Shown: positions 25,350 to 34,006 of the stretch, piece by piece
Layout: each line of letters begins with the position of its first letter
How positions within the stretch are numbered: the stretch's first letter is position 1
Source: Methylobacterium persicinum
GTDB taxonomy: Bacteria > Pseudomonadota > Alphaproteobacteria > Rhizobiales > Beijerinckiaceae
DNA: 34,575 bases
Direction of reading: 5' to 3'
Assembly: GCF_022179525.1 (NCBI RefSeq)
Contig: NZ_BPQX01000078.1
Span: forward strand, 1-34,575
Made by a program: the position numbers and the translations under genes
The notes under the pieces: model-generated
What the model was told of the DNA's origin: nothing
Databases searched by the model: none
What the model saw: only the letters and a program-made list of their open reading frames with translations

Positions 25350-25380
25350 GGGGGCGGGATGCCGGGGGTGTCCCGCCCCC
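25350..25380 (+). terminator. GC-rich terminator-like hairpin after the His/Met gene
   Basis: GGGGGCGGGA (25350-25359) pairs exactly with TCCCGCCCCC (25371-25380) around an 11-nt loop, 45 nt after the stop. Only a loose T-rich stretch follows. It could serve genes from either side. Confidence 0.55.
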
Positions 25381-25450
25381 GTTCATGTCCGTCTTTCCGC
25401 GTGTCCAAGCCGTGTCGGCCGCCTGCGCCTCCCGGGATGGGAGACCGGCG

Positions 25451-25567
25451 TCAGCCTTTCAGGACCTCGAAGACCGGCGCGTATTGGTTCGGGAGACTCA
25501 CACAGCCGTATTCGTGATGCTTCGCAAAGGCGCCGTTCCTCTCCAAGGGGGTTCGCCCGGCTCCCGC
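25451..25567 (-). pseudogene. possible remnant of an L,D-transpeptidase-like gene
   Basis: Between the amidase stop and the stop at 25451-25453, the same frame reads through 38 codons that include H-H-E-Y-G-C-V-S-L-P-N and end V-F-E-V-L-K-G. This recalls the S-H-G-C-V-R-L-x-N active-site block near the end of YkuD-type L,D-transpeptidases. No start or N-terminal part is present. It may be a decayed fragment or a coincidence. Confidence 0.25.
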
Positions 25568-26959
25568 TCACACCGGTGGCCGGCGCAGGTGCCAGTCGGT
25601 CGCCCGCTGGTAGGCCTGACCAATCCGCAAGGCCATCGCCTCCTCGTAGCCCCGGCAGACGATCTGCAGCGAGAGAGGCAACCCTGAGGCGGTGGCCCCG
25701 TTCGGAATCGCCAGGGCGCAGAGATCGAGCAGGTTGCCGAAGCGGGTGAAGCGCGAGGGCAGGTGCGCTTCGTCCACTGCGGAGAGCGCTACCGCGGCGG
25801 ATTCCGTGGTCGGCGTCAGCAGGGCGTCGATTCCCGCCAGGGCAGAGGCGTAGTGCAGCTTCATCTCGGCGCGGCGGTGGAGCGTGCCGAGATACTCCTG
25901 GGCCGAGACGTTCGCGCCGGCCAGGATACGGGCCCTCACGGCGTCGCCGAGCGGCGCGGCGGGGTCCTCGGCCAGGGCGCCGTTGACGCAATAGGCCTCC
26001 GCGTTGGCGATCGCGCTCATCGCCACGCAGTCGCTGAACCGGAAGGGCAGGGCGATGTCGACGATCTCGGCCCCCTGGCCGGCCAGCACGTCGAGGGCCG
26101 CATCGTAGGCGGCCAGCGTGGCGGGATCGACGCCCTCCCGCTCCACCACCGGCATCCGTCCCAGCCGCAAGCCACGGACACCCCGATTCAGCATCGGCCA
26201 GGGCGCGTCCGGCTGGATGCCGCGTGTGGTCGGATCGAGGGGATCGGGGCCGGAGATCGCCTCGTAGAGGAGGGCGGCATCCTCCGCGGTCCGGGCGAGG
26301 GGGCCGGGCGTGTCCAGCGTGGTCGAGAGCGGCACGATCCCCCAGGTCGAGATGCGCCCCACCGTCACCTTAAGCCCGGTGAGCCCGCAGAACGAGGCGG
26401 GCAGCCGCACCGATCCGCCCGTATCGGTCCCGATGCCCCAGGGCGCCATGCGGGCCGCCACCGCGACTCCGGTGCCGCTGCTCGAACCACCGGGCGTGCG
26501 CGGCGTCTGCGGATCCCAGGGGTTCCAGGGCGTGCCGAGGTGCTGGTTGGTGCCCCAGCCGCCGTAGGCGAACTCGACCGTGTGGGTCTTGCCCAGCACG
26601 ATCATGCACTGGGCGATGAGGCGCCGGGCCACCGTCGCCGTGCGCGCGGCCCGGCGGTCGCGATGGGCGGCCGAGCCGCCCATGGTGATCCGGCCCTCCA
26701 GGTCGATCAGGTCCTTGAGCACCACCGGGACGCCGTGGAGCGGCCCCACCGCGTGGCCCGAGCGGATCGCCCGGTCGGCGCCCTCCGCCGCGAGCCGCGC
26801 GTCGGCGCCGAACACCTCGGTGAAGGCCTGAAGCTTCGGTTCGAGCGCCCCGATGCGGTCAAGGAGCGCGTCGACCGCATCGACCGGCGAGAGACTGCGC
26901 GACCGGATCGCCCGGCCGAGTTCGGCCGCGGAGGCGTGGACGGGATCGAGTTCGGGCAT
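25568..26959 (-). CDS. amidase signature family hydrolase
   Basis: This 463-residue enzyme belongs to the amidase signature family, which hydrolyses amide bonds with a Ser-cisSer-Lys triad. Lys82 in V-L-K-D-L-I-D, the cis-Ser160 in P-G-G-S-S-S-G-T-G and the nucleophile Ser183 in T-D-T-G-G-S-V-R-L-P-A are all present. The C-terminus A-T-D-W-H-L-R is typical. The substrate cannot be told; GatA is unlikely because gatB/gatC are absent and the match is to general amidases. The ATG at 26959 begins a normal family N-terminus, although the frame is open for 2.6 kb further opposite the next gene. No strong ribosome binding site is visible. No signal peptide: cytoplasmic. Confidence 0.88.
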   Translation of the reverse strand: MPELDPVHASAAELGRAIRSRSLSPVDAVDALLDRIGALEPKLQAFTEVFGADARLAAEGADRAIRSGHAVGPLHGVPVVLKDLIDLEGRITMGGSAAHRDRRAARTATVARRLIAQCMIVLGKTHTVEFAYGGWGTNQHLGTPWNPWDPQTPRTPGGSSSGTGVAVAARMAPWGIGTDTGGSVRLPASFCGLTGLKVTVGRISTWGIVPLSTTLDTPGPLARTAEDAALLYEAISGPDPLDPTTRGIQPDAPWPMLNRGVRGLRLGRMPVVEREGVDPATLAAYDAALDVLAGQGAEIVDIALPFRFSDCVAMSAIANAEAYCVNGALAEDPAAPLGDAVRARILAGANVSAQEYLGTLHRRAEMKLHYASALAGIDALLTPTTESAAVALSAVDEAHLPSRFTRFGNLLDLCALAIPNGATASGLPLSLQIVCRGYEEAMALRIGQAYQRATDWHLRRPPV

Positions 26960-27220
26960 CGGCTCACTGCATGCTGACGGGAGGTGGGATCGACCGTGTG
27001 GTCCTGGCGGGCACCGAGGGGAGCAGAACCGGCCCCCGGGGAAAGCAACCCCGTCCATGCCGGGCGGCGGTGACGTCGCGATCCGCAGGGGGCCTGCCGG
27101 TTCCGATCGGGCCACGACCGCGGTCTTAGCGATGCAGCGTTCATGCCGCCCGTCCGCCGCCGGCCTACGCATCAGCGTCACACATGCGGCCCAGGATACC
27201 GTCTTGGTGGGAGGATCATC

Positions 27221-29533
27221 ATGATCGATGTTCTGACGAACGCGATGAATTTCCGGAGTCTCTCGCTCAAGGATCTTTTGGAGGCCCGCGACCTCTACCA
27301 CTGGCATCTGATGAACAAGGCGAATGTGGTCGGGACCGCCGTCGGGCTCTACCTCATCCGGAAGTCGGACCCGTGGCCGACGGAGCGAGGATCGCCGGAC
27401 GGCAGCGTCCCGCGGGCGCCCAAGGGCGAGCGGACCTTCGCGAATTCGGAAGTTCGGCCCTATTCGTGGCCCTGCATTCTGGTCTTCGTCAAGGACTGGC
27501 TCGAGGCGACGCAGTTCGGGCGAGCCGGCGTCGATCCGGACCACATGGTCCCGCGCACCCTCTACCTGCCCGACGGGCGGGCTGCACCGGTCTGCGTCGT
27601 GGCGGTCAAGCCAGGCGTTCCCGTGGCGGGCGCCTTGTCCGACGCGCGCTGGCCCTCGGCCTATATCGGGTGCGGCTTTCCGATCTTCGCGGACGTCCAG
27701 GGCGAGCGCCACCGGGCCACCGTGGGCTGTCTGGTGACGGACGGCCACCGGACATACGCCCTCACGAACCGCCACGTCGCCGGGGAGCCCGGCTCGGAGA
27801 TCAAGGCGATGCTGCGGGGCAGCCTCGTCCCCGTGGGCACCACCGCGGCCGACCAGTTGAGCCGGATGCCCCTGTCCGAGGTCTTCCCGGAATTTCCCGG
27901 CCGCCGGACCTATCTCGCCCTCGATATCGGCCTGATCGACGTCCAGGCCGTCAACGACTGGTCCAGCCAAGTGTACGGCCTGGACGAGGAGGTGGGCGAC
28001 GTCGCCGATCTGAACGAGCTGAACCTCGGGCTCCAACTCATCGACCAGCCGGTCCGGGCCTACGGGGCGGCCTCGGGGGCGCTCGAAGGGACGATCAAGG
28101 CGCTGTTCTATCGCCACAAGTCGCTCGCCGGCTACGACTACGTCTCCGAATTCCTCATCTCGCCCGGCGAGGGCGCGACGCAGACGGGACCCGGTGATTC
28201 CGGCATGGTCTGGCATCTGCGCACCACCGCCAGGGACGCGCACGGCAAGGCCACGACGATCCTGCGGCCGATGGCCGTCGAGTGGGGTGGGCAGACCATC
28301 CTCGGCTCCGCGGACAGGCGCTTCAACTTCGCCCTGGCGACCGGGCTGAGCACGGCCTGCCAACTCCTCGATGTCGATCTCGTCACCGGTCACAATGCCG
28401 GCGCCAATCCGTATTGGGGCCAGGTCGGACACTACAGCATCGCCACCGTGGCCATCGGCTTGGTGAAGGACCTGAACCTCAAGGCCTTCCTCACCGCGAA
28501 TGTCGAGCGGATCAGCTTCCGTCCCGACGAACTCGACGCGGCCACCATCCGGCAAAAGCTCAACAACGGGGACTTCGTGGAGTTGGCCGACGTGCCCGAC
28601 CTCGTCTGGAAGAAGGTCAGGGCCGACGTCCCCGGCGGGCGCGATTACGCGCGCAATGCAGGGCCGGAGCACCCCAACCATTACGCGGATATCGATCTGC
28701 CCGGCGCCGACGGACGGACCTTGCGCGACCTCACGCTCGCGGACATCGCCAACATGGATCCGGCGGTCTGGGAGCGGTGGTATCAGGCCAACGGCGCCAC
28801 CGAGGCACGTTCGGAAGGTCTGCTGCCGTTCCGGGTCTGGCAATTCTTCGACGCGATGGTCGCCGCGTTGCGGGCCCGGGACATGGCGCGGTTCCTCTGC
28901 GCCGCCGGCATCGTCTCGCACTACGTGGGCGACGCCTGCCAGCCGCTGCACGGCTCCTACCTCTCCGACGGCCGCAAGGACCCCTCCGACCCCAGCGCCA
29001 AGAAGTGGCCCGGGAAGGGCGTGCATGCGACGTACGAGGACAAGATGGTCGATCGGTACGAGACGGTGCTGCAGCCGATGATCGGGCCTGCGGTGCAGTC
29101 CTTCGCGGGCCAGATCCCGCCGATCGCCGATGGCCGGGACGCCGCCTTCGCGACGGTGAGGCTCATGGCGCAGTCCGCGGCGATCCTGGCGCCAGGCGAT
29201 CTGGTGGACCGGTATATCGCCCTCGGCGGCGGAACCTCCGTGCGGGTCGTGGACGGGCTGTGGGCGTCGTTCGGGAACCAGACGGCACAGGTCATGGGGG
29301 CGGGCGCCCGTTATCTCGCGGCGATCTGGGATGCGGCCTTCGCGGCGGCGGCCACACCCCTGCCAGGGCATGCGGGGGCCATCCCTGAGGAAACGCTCGC
29401 CGCCATCTACCAGGATCCGGCCTTCGTACCGTCCCTGACCTTGGACAAGATCGGGCCGGTCCTGAGCCGGCCGGGCGATGGGGCGCAGCCCCCCGCGCCG
29501 CCGCCCGGCCGGAAGCGCCCACCGCGGCGGTGA
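27221..29533 (+). CDS. trypsin-like protease fused to a zinc-dependent phospholipase C / S1-P1 nuclease-type domain
   Basis: This 770-residue protein has about 145 N-terminal residues of unknown type, then a trypsin-like domain (about 147-385) with His185 in L-T-N-R-H-V-A-G, Asp235 (or Asp240) in L-A-L-D-I-G-L-I-D, and Ser327 in G-P-G-D-S-G-M. Residues about 398-710 look like zinc phospholipase C / S1-P1 nuclease: W399-G-x-x-G-H404, N-H487-Y-A-D-I-D, H567-x3-D571-x5-H577 followed by P-L-H, and H602-x3-E606. The H-x3-E pair favours phospholipase C (nucleases usually have Asp). No signal peptide is seen. GGAGG at 27210-27214 supports the ATG at 27221. In known members the Trp is the mature N-terminus and its amine binds zinc; here it is internal. 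Confidence 0.8.
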   Translation: MIDVLTNAMNFRSLSLKDLLEARDLYHWHLMNKANVVGTAVGLYLIRKSDPWPTERGSPDGSVPRAPKGERTFANSEVRPYSWPCILVFVKDWLEATQFGRAGVDPDHMVPRTLYLPDGRAAPVCVVAVKPGVPVAGALSDARWPSAYIGCGFPIFADVQGERHRATVGCLVTDGHRTYALTNRHVAGEPGSEIKAMLRGSLVPVGTTAADQLSRMPLSEVFPEFPGRRTYLALDIGLIDVQAVNDWSSQVYGLDEEVGDVADLNELNLGLQLIDQPVRAYGAASGALEGTIKALFYRHKSLAGYDYVSEFLISPGEGATQTGPGDSGMVWHLRTTARDAHGKATTILRPMAVEWGGQTILGSADRRFNFALATGLSTACQLLDVDLVTGHNAGANPYWGQVGHYSIATVAIGLVKDLNLKAFLTANVERISFRPDELDAATIRQKLNNGDFVELADVPDLVWKKVRADVPGGRDYARNAGPEHPNHYADIDLPGADGRTLRDLTLADIANMDPAVWERWYQANGATEARSEGLLPFRVWQFFDAMVAALRARDMARFLCAAGIVSHYVGDACQPLHGSYLSDGRKDPSDPSAKKWPGKGVHATYEDKMVDRYETVLQPMIGPAVQSFAGQIPPIADGRDAAFATVRLMAQSAAILAPGDLVDRYIALGGGTSVRVVDGLWASFGNQTAQVMGAGARYLAAIWDAAFAAAATPLPGHAGAIPEETLAAIYQDPAFVPSLTLDKIGPVLSRPGDGAQPPAPPPGRKRPPRR

Positions 29534-29914
29534 ATTGGCGTGCGCTTCACACGAACCGGTCTGATTCACCGGGCAGGATCTCGGATCCGTTCCCGCCGGG
29601 GTTGTGAAGAGCGGATCGCCCTGCGACGCGCGCCCAAGATTCCCACACTCGTCCTCATCCTGAGGTGCCGTCGTGAAACGACGGCCTCGAAGGAGGGCTC
29701 CAGAGGGCGCCGCGATCCCTGGGACCCTCCTTCGAGGCCGCTTCGCGGCACCTCAGGATGAGGACGAGGGTGGGGGGATCCCCCTTCTCCTGAGCGGGCG
29801 CGTTCCGGTCGGATACGACCCTCGCGCGAATCGGACATGCTTGGGGTAAGCCATGACGGCTTCGGCACGCCGATCGACGGGGCGGGTTCGGGCCAAGGGT
29901 AGGACGCCGCGACC
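29534..29914. other. 381-nt intergenic region with a palindromic element
   Basis: The region between the fusion gene and the alpha/beta hydrolase holds the 121-bp inverted-repeat element at 29648-29768. Outside it I see no gene and no clear promoter; a short G-rich GGGGGGATCCCCC palindrome lies at about 29774-29786. Confidence 0.45.
29648..29768. repeat. palindromic intergenic repeat (CCTCATCCTGAGG type)
   Basis: Outer arms of 23 bp (29648-29670 and 29746-29768) pair perfectly. Inner arms of 16 bp, CGGCCTCGAAGGAGGG and its complement (about 29682-29697 and 29725-29740), pair perfectly too. A small CGTCG/CGACG hairpin lies between them on the left side only. Elements with these arms are common in intergenic regions of Methylobacterium and related Hyphomicrobiales (from memory). 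It may act as a REP-like element or transcription end. Confidence 0.75.
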
Positions 29915-32062
29915 ATGCCCAATCGCCGAGGGGGATTCGTTCGGGTGGGGTGGCGTGCGCTCCGGCGCGTCGTCGGCGGGATCGGCTACGCCGTGGCCGC
30001 CATCCTGCTCGCGGTCCTCGGCGTCCTCTTCCTGAACTACGGTGTCCTCTCGACCCCCGGGGGCCGGGCCTATCGCGACCTCGATCCGGCCGTCCCGGAA
30101 TGCCGCGAAGGTCTCCAGACCGGTTGGACCATTCTCAGCGAGGCGAAGGGCGCCATTCCGGCCACCGCCGCGCCCGATGCCGACGGCGTGCTGGACCCGA
30201 CCAACGACGAGAATGCGTTCCGCGACGACCCGCGCTGGCGGATGAGGCTGCGATGCGCCCTCCAGCGGCACGTCGTTCCCTCGGCGCAGGGCGGGCAACC
30301 CCTCGACTACACATTGGGCTTCCTGGAGTTCAAGGAAGACGGCGAGCCCTACGCCCTCGTCTCGCGCTCCGGCGACAGCGACGTGGCCATCAACAGCGCC
30401 ATGTTGCGTCATGCGATGGAAGGCGAGATGCGCGCACGGGCGATGCCGGCGAAGGGGCTCAAGCCGGTCATCACCCAACTCGACGCCCTGACCCAGCACC
30501 TCGCCACCGGACGCCACTACGTCATCGCCTTCGTGCATGGCTGGCGCCACGATGCGCGGATCGGGGATTCCAACGTCGCCGACCTCCGCTTCTACGCGGC
30601 GCATGCCGCCCGCTTCCTGCGGGACCGATGCCGGACGGACCCGAGCGTCTGCGATGTGAAGGTCACGGCGATCTACGTGGGATGGCGCGGTGCCCGCGTC
30701 GACGAGCGTGGCCTGATCGATACCTTCGGTGCGCCGCTCGGGGGCTTCCTGGGCAATCTCTCGGCCGGCGCGACCCTGTTCGACCGGAAGCCCGTGAGCG
30801 AGGCCATCGCGCCCGCTGCGATCTCGGCGCTGCGCAGCATCGAGGGGACCCTGAGACGCCCGGGACCCGATGGTGGCGACCGCCACAACACGTTCGTCGT
30901 GGCCGGGCATAGCCTCGGCGGCAACATGCTCGCCACCGGGCTGAAGGACGACCTCCTGAAGGCCGTCCGGCGCCATCGGTTCGGCGAGGTGCTTCCACCG
31001 GTGCTCGGCGACCTCGTGGTCCTCATCAACCCGGCCTCCGAGGCGACCAAGTGGACGGCGATCCAGCGTGCGGTCTGGGAGCGCGTCTCCTTCCGCGCCG
31101 ACGCCGGCACCTCGCCCGAGGAGGTGGCGCGGGACAGCGGCCTGTTCCCGATCGCCCAGCGGCCGATCGTGATGTCGGTGACCGCGGCGCTCGCCTTCCC
31201 GGCCGGGGGATTGCGGCCGGGCGACTGCGCGTGGATCGGGCTCGACGTCGATGACGGCTTCCAGGACGCGCGGGCGCGGATCCGGCAACGGCTCGCGGGC
31301 ACCGACGCGATGTTCGACGCGGGCGTCAACTACGACTGGGCGACCCACGACCTGTTCCCGGCCTTCAAGTTCGACTTCCGGCCGGCGGCGGCTTTCCTCG
31401 ATCGCGCCGCCGCCCGGTTCGAGCATCGTTCGCCCCGGGGCATGAGTTGCGCGCTTCCGCGGGAGGCCGATTTCCCCAACGGCCTCCTGACCCTGCCGCT
31501 GCGGGCCCTCTCCGTCGTGGCCGCGACCTTCCCGTTTCAGATCAGCCTGCCGGAGGAATCCCACACGATCGGCAATCTCGATCCGCCGCGACCCGCCGCG
31601 GGCGTCCTGGCCGACGCGCAGCCCTCGGGGGCGCCGTTCGGGACGACGCACGAGATGTCGGGACTCGCCACCAGCGTCTCGGAACGGTTTCACGCCTACG
31701 GGGCGCTGGCCGATGCGGAGATCGATTGCCCCCCGGCGAAACATTGGCTGATCCGGGCCCGGCAGCGGCGGGCGGCGCAGAACGGGGCCGGCTGGGACAG
31801 CCAGGATCTCGACCCGCCGGAGGGGGGCGGCGACGGCCAGAATTCCCCCGCGGTGCGTTTCCAGCACGGGCTCCCCCTGACGGGGATCGCACCGATCTCC
31901 CTGGGGAACGACCCGTTCTGGAACGTTCGCGCCTTCGACAACGCGCTGTCGCGCCATGACGGCTACCGGCGGTCCTCGTTCATCTGCGCCCTGAGCCAGC
32001 TGGTTCTGGACGACATCACCGGTTTGCCGCAGCGCGGAAAGGGCACGACCGCGCCGCCTTAG
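29915..32062 (+). CDS. membrane-anchored alpha/beta hydrolase
   Basis: This 715-residue protein has an N-terminal membrane helix (about residues 23-45) after an Arg-rich start, so the body should lie in the periplasm. The hydrolase core shows an oxyanion motif V-H208-G-W-R and the nucleophile elbow G-H-S333-L-G-G. The catalytic His is probably His681 in S-R-H-D-G-Y near the end; the acid is not clear. The long insert between the elbow and that His is unusual and may be a lid. The family could be lipase or esterase-like; substrate unknown. It stands alone after the palindromic element. A weak purine-rich site precedes the ATG. Confidence 0.75.
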   Translation: MPNRRGGFVRVGWRALRRVVGGIGYAVAAILLAVLGVLFLNYGVLSTPGGRAYRDLDPAVPECREGLQTGWTILSEAKGAIPATAAPDADGVLDPTNDENAFRDDPRWRMRLRCALQRHVVPSAQGGQPLDYTLGFLEFKEDGEPYALVSRSGDSDVAINSAMLRHAMEGEMRARAMPAKGLKPVITQLDALTQHLATGRHYVIAFVHGWRHDARIGDSNVADLRFYAAHAARFLRDRCRTDPSVCDVKVTAIYVGWRGARVDERGLIDTFGAPLGGFLGNLSAGATLFDRKPVSEAIAPAAISALRSIEGTLRRPGPDGGDRHNTFVVAGHSLGGNMLATGLKDDLLKAVRRHRFGEVLPPVLGDLVVLINPASEATKWTAIQRAVWERVSFRADAGTSPEEVARDSGLFPIAQRPIVMSVTAALAFPAGGLRPGDCAWIGLDVDDGFQDARARIRQRLAGTDAMFDAGVNYDWATHDLFPAFKFDFRPAAAFLDRAAARFEHRSPRGMSCALPREADFPNGLLTLPLRALSVVAATFPFQISLPEESHTIGNLDPPRPAAGVLADAQPSGAPFGTTHEMSGLATSVSERFHAYGALADAEIDCPPAKHWLIRARQRRAAQNGAGWDSQDLDPPEGGGDGQNSPAVRFQHGLPLTGIAPISLGNDPFWNVRAFDNALSRHDGYRRSSFICALSQLVLDDITGLPQRGKGTTAPP

Positions 32063-32102
32063 GGTGCCGGCGCGGTCCTGGTCTCGCCTCTGTCGGGGCC
32101 GG

Positions 32103-32390
32103 TCAGCGCAGGCCCCCGCCCGAGGTGTTGCCGAGGCGCTGGGCGATCGGCTCGCGTTCCGGCGCCTCGGCATTGCCGAGAACGCTGCTTCGCAAGGCGG
32201 GGAGCGGGTCTGCGGGGATGCTCCCGGTCCGGTCCGGATCGGCGACACCGGCAGCGTAGGCCGTCGGAGGGAGGGCGACCCGCGTGTCGCGGGGACCGGC
32301 CTGCGCCGCCATGACAGGCAAGGAGCCGAGGAGGGCCAAAGTCCCGACGAGGGCGGTGCGTCCGTGGCGGGTGGGGCGGATGATCGACAT
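32103..32390 (-). CDS. small exported protein, function unknown
   Basis: This 95-residue protein has a signal peptide (Arg-rich start, hydrophobic residues about 14-28, Met-Ala-Ala-Gln-Ala cleavage region). The mature part is Pro/Ala/Arg-rich with D-P-D-R-T-G-S-I-P-A and S-S-V-L-G-N segments and no cysteine. GGGAG lies six bases before the ATG at 32390, which supports the call. It converges with the alpha/beta hydrolase and diverges from the metallophosphoesterase. No family is recognised. Confidence 0.6.
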   Translation of the reverse strand: MSIIRPTRHGRTALVGTLALLGSLPVMAAQAGPRDTRVALPPTAYAAGVADPDRTGSIPADPLPALRSSVLGNAEAPEREPIAQRLGNTSGGGLR

Positions 32391-32580
32391 GGTTCACTCC
32401 CGGATGCGGCCGGCATCGGGCAGCGGAGGCCGGCCTGGATCGAAGGGCTCCTGGCCCCACGGAGTATCCGGACCCGGAGCGGTTCGACTTTATTCCGGGC
32501 GACGGAAGATCGGCCCATTCCCCTCCGGCCCCGCCGCGGGCAGCCTTCTGACGCACTCGCAGGCTCGCCATCGGCGACCG

Positions 32581-32590
32581 GGAATATTCC
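32581..32590. repeat. 10-bp palindrome in a divergent promoter region
   Basis: GGAATATTCC at 32581-32590 is a perfect AT-cored palindrome in a GC-rich gap between the divergent small exported protein and the metallophosphoesterase, 64 nt before the latter. It could be an operator; it is short enough to be chance. Confidence 0.25.
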
Positions 32591-32653
32591 GGGGCCTCCC
32601 GCGATCCGGATGGGAAGGGACGCCGACGTCCCGGATCTCACCGGAAGCGGATC

Positions 32654-33607
32654 ATGAACGATCTCCGACAGCCCGATGACGGATCGCCCGGCCCGGATCG
32701 CCGGGGCGTCCTCGAATGCATGGCATGGGCCGGGACCGGCCTCCTCTGGTCGCTCGGCGGCGGCCTTCCCCGGGCGATGGGGCTGGAGAAGGCCCTGGCG
32801 GCCGGGACGGAGCCGGCGCCGTTCACCTTCCTGCAGATCAGCGACAGCCATGTCGGCTTCGACAAGGCGGCCAATCCCGATGCCCTCGGCACGCTCCGGG
32901 AGGCGGTCCGGAAGATCGCGCTGCTGCCGGAGAAGCCGGCGTTCCTCATCCATACCGGTGACATCAGCCACCTGTCGAAGGAGCGTGAGTTCGACGATGC
33001 CGACCAGATCCTACGGGAAACCGGCTTGCCGACGTTCTTCGTGCCCGGCGAGCACGATCTCCTCGACAACGGGCAGGGCCGCGCCTACCTCGGCCGCTAC
33101 GGCAAGGGATCGCGCGGGGCCGGCTGGACCAGCTTCGACCGGAACGGCGTCCACTTCATCGGCCTCGTCAACGTCGTGGATCTGAAGGCGGGGGGCCTCG
33201 GCAACCTCGGCGAAGACCAGCTCGATTGGCTGGAGCGCGACGTGGCCGGCCTGTCCGCCAGCACGCCCGTCGTCGTCTTCGCGCATATCCCGCTCTGGAC
33301 GGTCTATCCCGAATGGGGCTGGGGCACGCAGGACGGCGGCCGGGCGCTGGCGCTTCTGAGACGCTTCGGCTCGGTGACGGTGCTCAACGGGCACATCCAC
33401 CAGATCATCCAGAAGGTCGAGGGCCACATCGCCTTTCATACCGCCCGCTCGACGGCGTTCCCCCAGCCGGCGCCGGGCTCGGCCCCCTCGCCGGGGCCGA
33501 TGAAGGTGCCCGCGGGTGACTTGCGCAAGCTGTTGGGGGTCGCGAGCGTGAGCCTCGTCGGGGGCGCCGGGCCGCTGGCGATCATCGATACTCCCCTCGC
33601 GGGCTGA
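32654..33607 (+). CDS. exported metallophosphoesterase, likely Tat substrate
   Basis: This 317-residue protein has the calcineurin-like metal site: D64-S-H66, G102-D103-I-S-H106, G132-E133-H134-D135, H211 and G246-H247-I-H249. In most family members the third motif is G-N-H-D; Glu replaces the Asn metal ligand here. The N-terminus (D-R-R-G-V-L-E, then a hydrophobic stretch to about residue 37) looks like a Tat signal, suggesting export in folded form with its metals. GGAAG precedes the ATG by six bases. It lies only 7 nt before the cupredoxin gene and is probably co-transcribed with it and the sigma factor. Substrate is unknown. Confidence 0.85.
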   Translation: MNDLRQPDDGSPGPDRRGVLECMAWAGTGLLWSLGGGLPRAMGLEKALAAGTEPAPFTFLQISDSHVGFDKAANPDALGTLREAVRKIALLPEKPAFLIHTGDISHLSKEREFDDADQILRETGLPTFFVPGEHDLLDNGQGRAYLGRYGKGSRGAGWTSFDRNGVHFIGLVNVVDLKAGGLGNLGEDQLDWLERDVAGLSASTPVVVFAHIPLWTVYPEWGWGTQDGGRALALLRRFGSVTVLNGHIHQIIQKVEGHIAFHTARSTAFPQPAPGSAPSPGPMKVPAGDLRKLLGVASVSLVGGAGPLAIIDTPLAG

Positions 33608-33614
33608 GTGCGCC

Positions 33615-33986
33615 ATGACCGCGACCATCCCCTCCCTCCGCCGCTGGTTTTACCCCGCGGCCGTGCTGACCGCCGCCCTGGCCCTCGGCCTTAACCCGGC
33701 GACCGCGGGACCGGCCGACACGGCGCAGGAGCGCATCGTCCGCATCGACAACTTCACCTTCAGTCCGGAGGTCGTCACCGTGGCGCCGGGCACGACGGTC
33801 ACCTGGATCAACGGCGACGACATCCCGCACACCGTCGTGTCGCCGTCCGGGCGGTTCCGTTCCAAGACGCTCGACACCGACGACCGCTTCACCTTCACCT
33901 TCCCGGCGAAGGGGGAGTATCCTTACTTCTGCTCTCTCCACCCGCACATGACCGGCAAGGTCGTCGTGCGGGACGCGCCGGAATGA
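33615..33986 (+). CDS. exported cupredoxin (amicyanin/plastocyanin-like)
   Basis: This 123-residue protein has a signal peptide (hydrophobic residues about 13-26, Ala-Thr-Ala-Gly cleavage region) and a blue-copper domain (about 40-120). The type 1 copper ligands are visible: His72 in I-P-H-T-V, Cys106, His109 and Met112 in C-S-L-H-P-H-M. The C-x2-H-x2-M spacing is that of short-loop amicyanin-type proteins. A small soluble periplasmic electron carrier is likely; its partner is not encoded nearby. It sits between the metallophosphoesterase (7 nt upstream) and the sigma factor (20 nt downstream). Confidence 0.9.
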   Translation: MTATIPSLRRWFYPAAVLTAALALGLNPATAGPADTAQERIVRIDNFTFSPEVVTVAPGTTVTWINGDDIPHTVVSPSGRFRSKTLDTDDRFTFTFPAKGEYPYFCSLHPHMTGKVVVRDAPE

Positions 33987-33994
33987 TCCGGCAC

Positions 33995-33999
33995 GGAGG
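33995..33999 (+). promoter_or_regulatory. ribosome binding site that decides the sigma factor start
   Basis: GGAGG lies seven bases before the GTG at 34007. It favours this start over the in-frame ATG at 33983, which overlaps the cupredoxin stop. Confidence 0.55.
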
Positions 34000-34006
34000 C
34001 GGTCTC

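Noticed and set aside
26960-29569. Upstream extension of the amidase frame by 870 codons
   Set aside because: The extension lies opposite the protease fusion gene and shows only low-complexity sequence; the amidase family begins at the ATG at 26959.
29753-32971. Minus-strand open frame of about 1070 codons opposite the alpha/beta hydrolase
   Set aside because: No family motif; it crosses the repeat element and two other genes, while the plus strand has a clear GHSLGG hydrolase.
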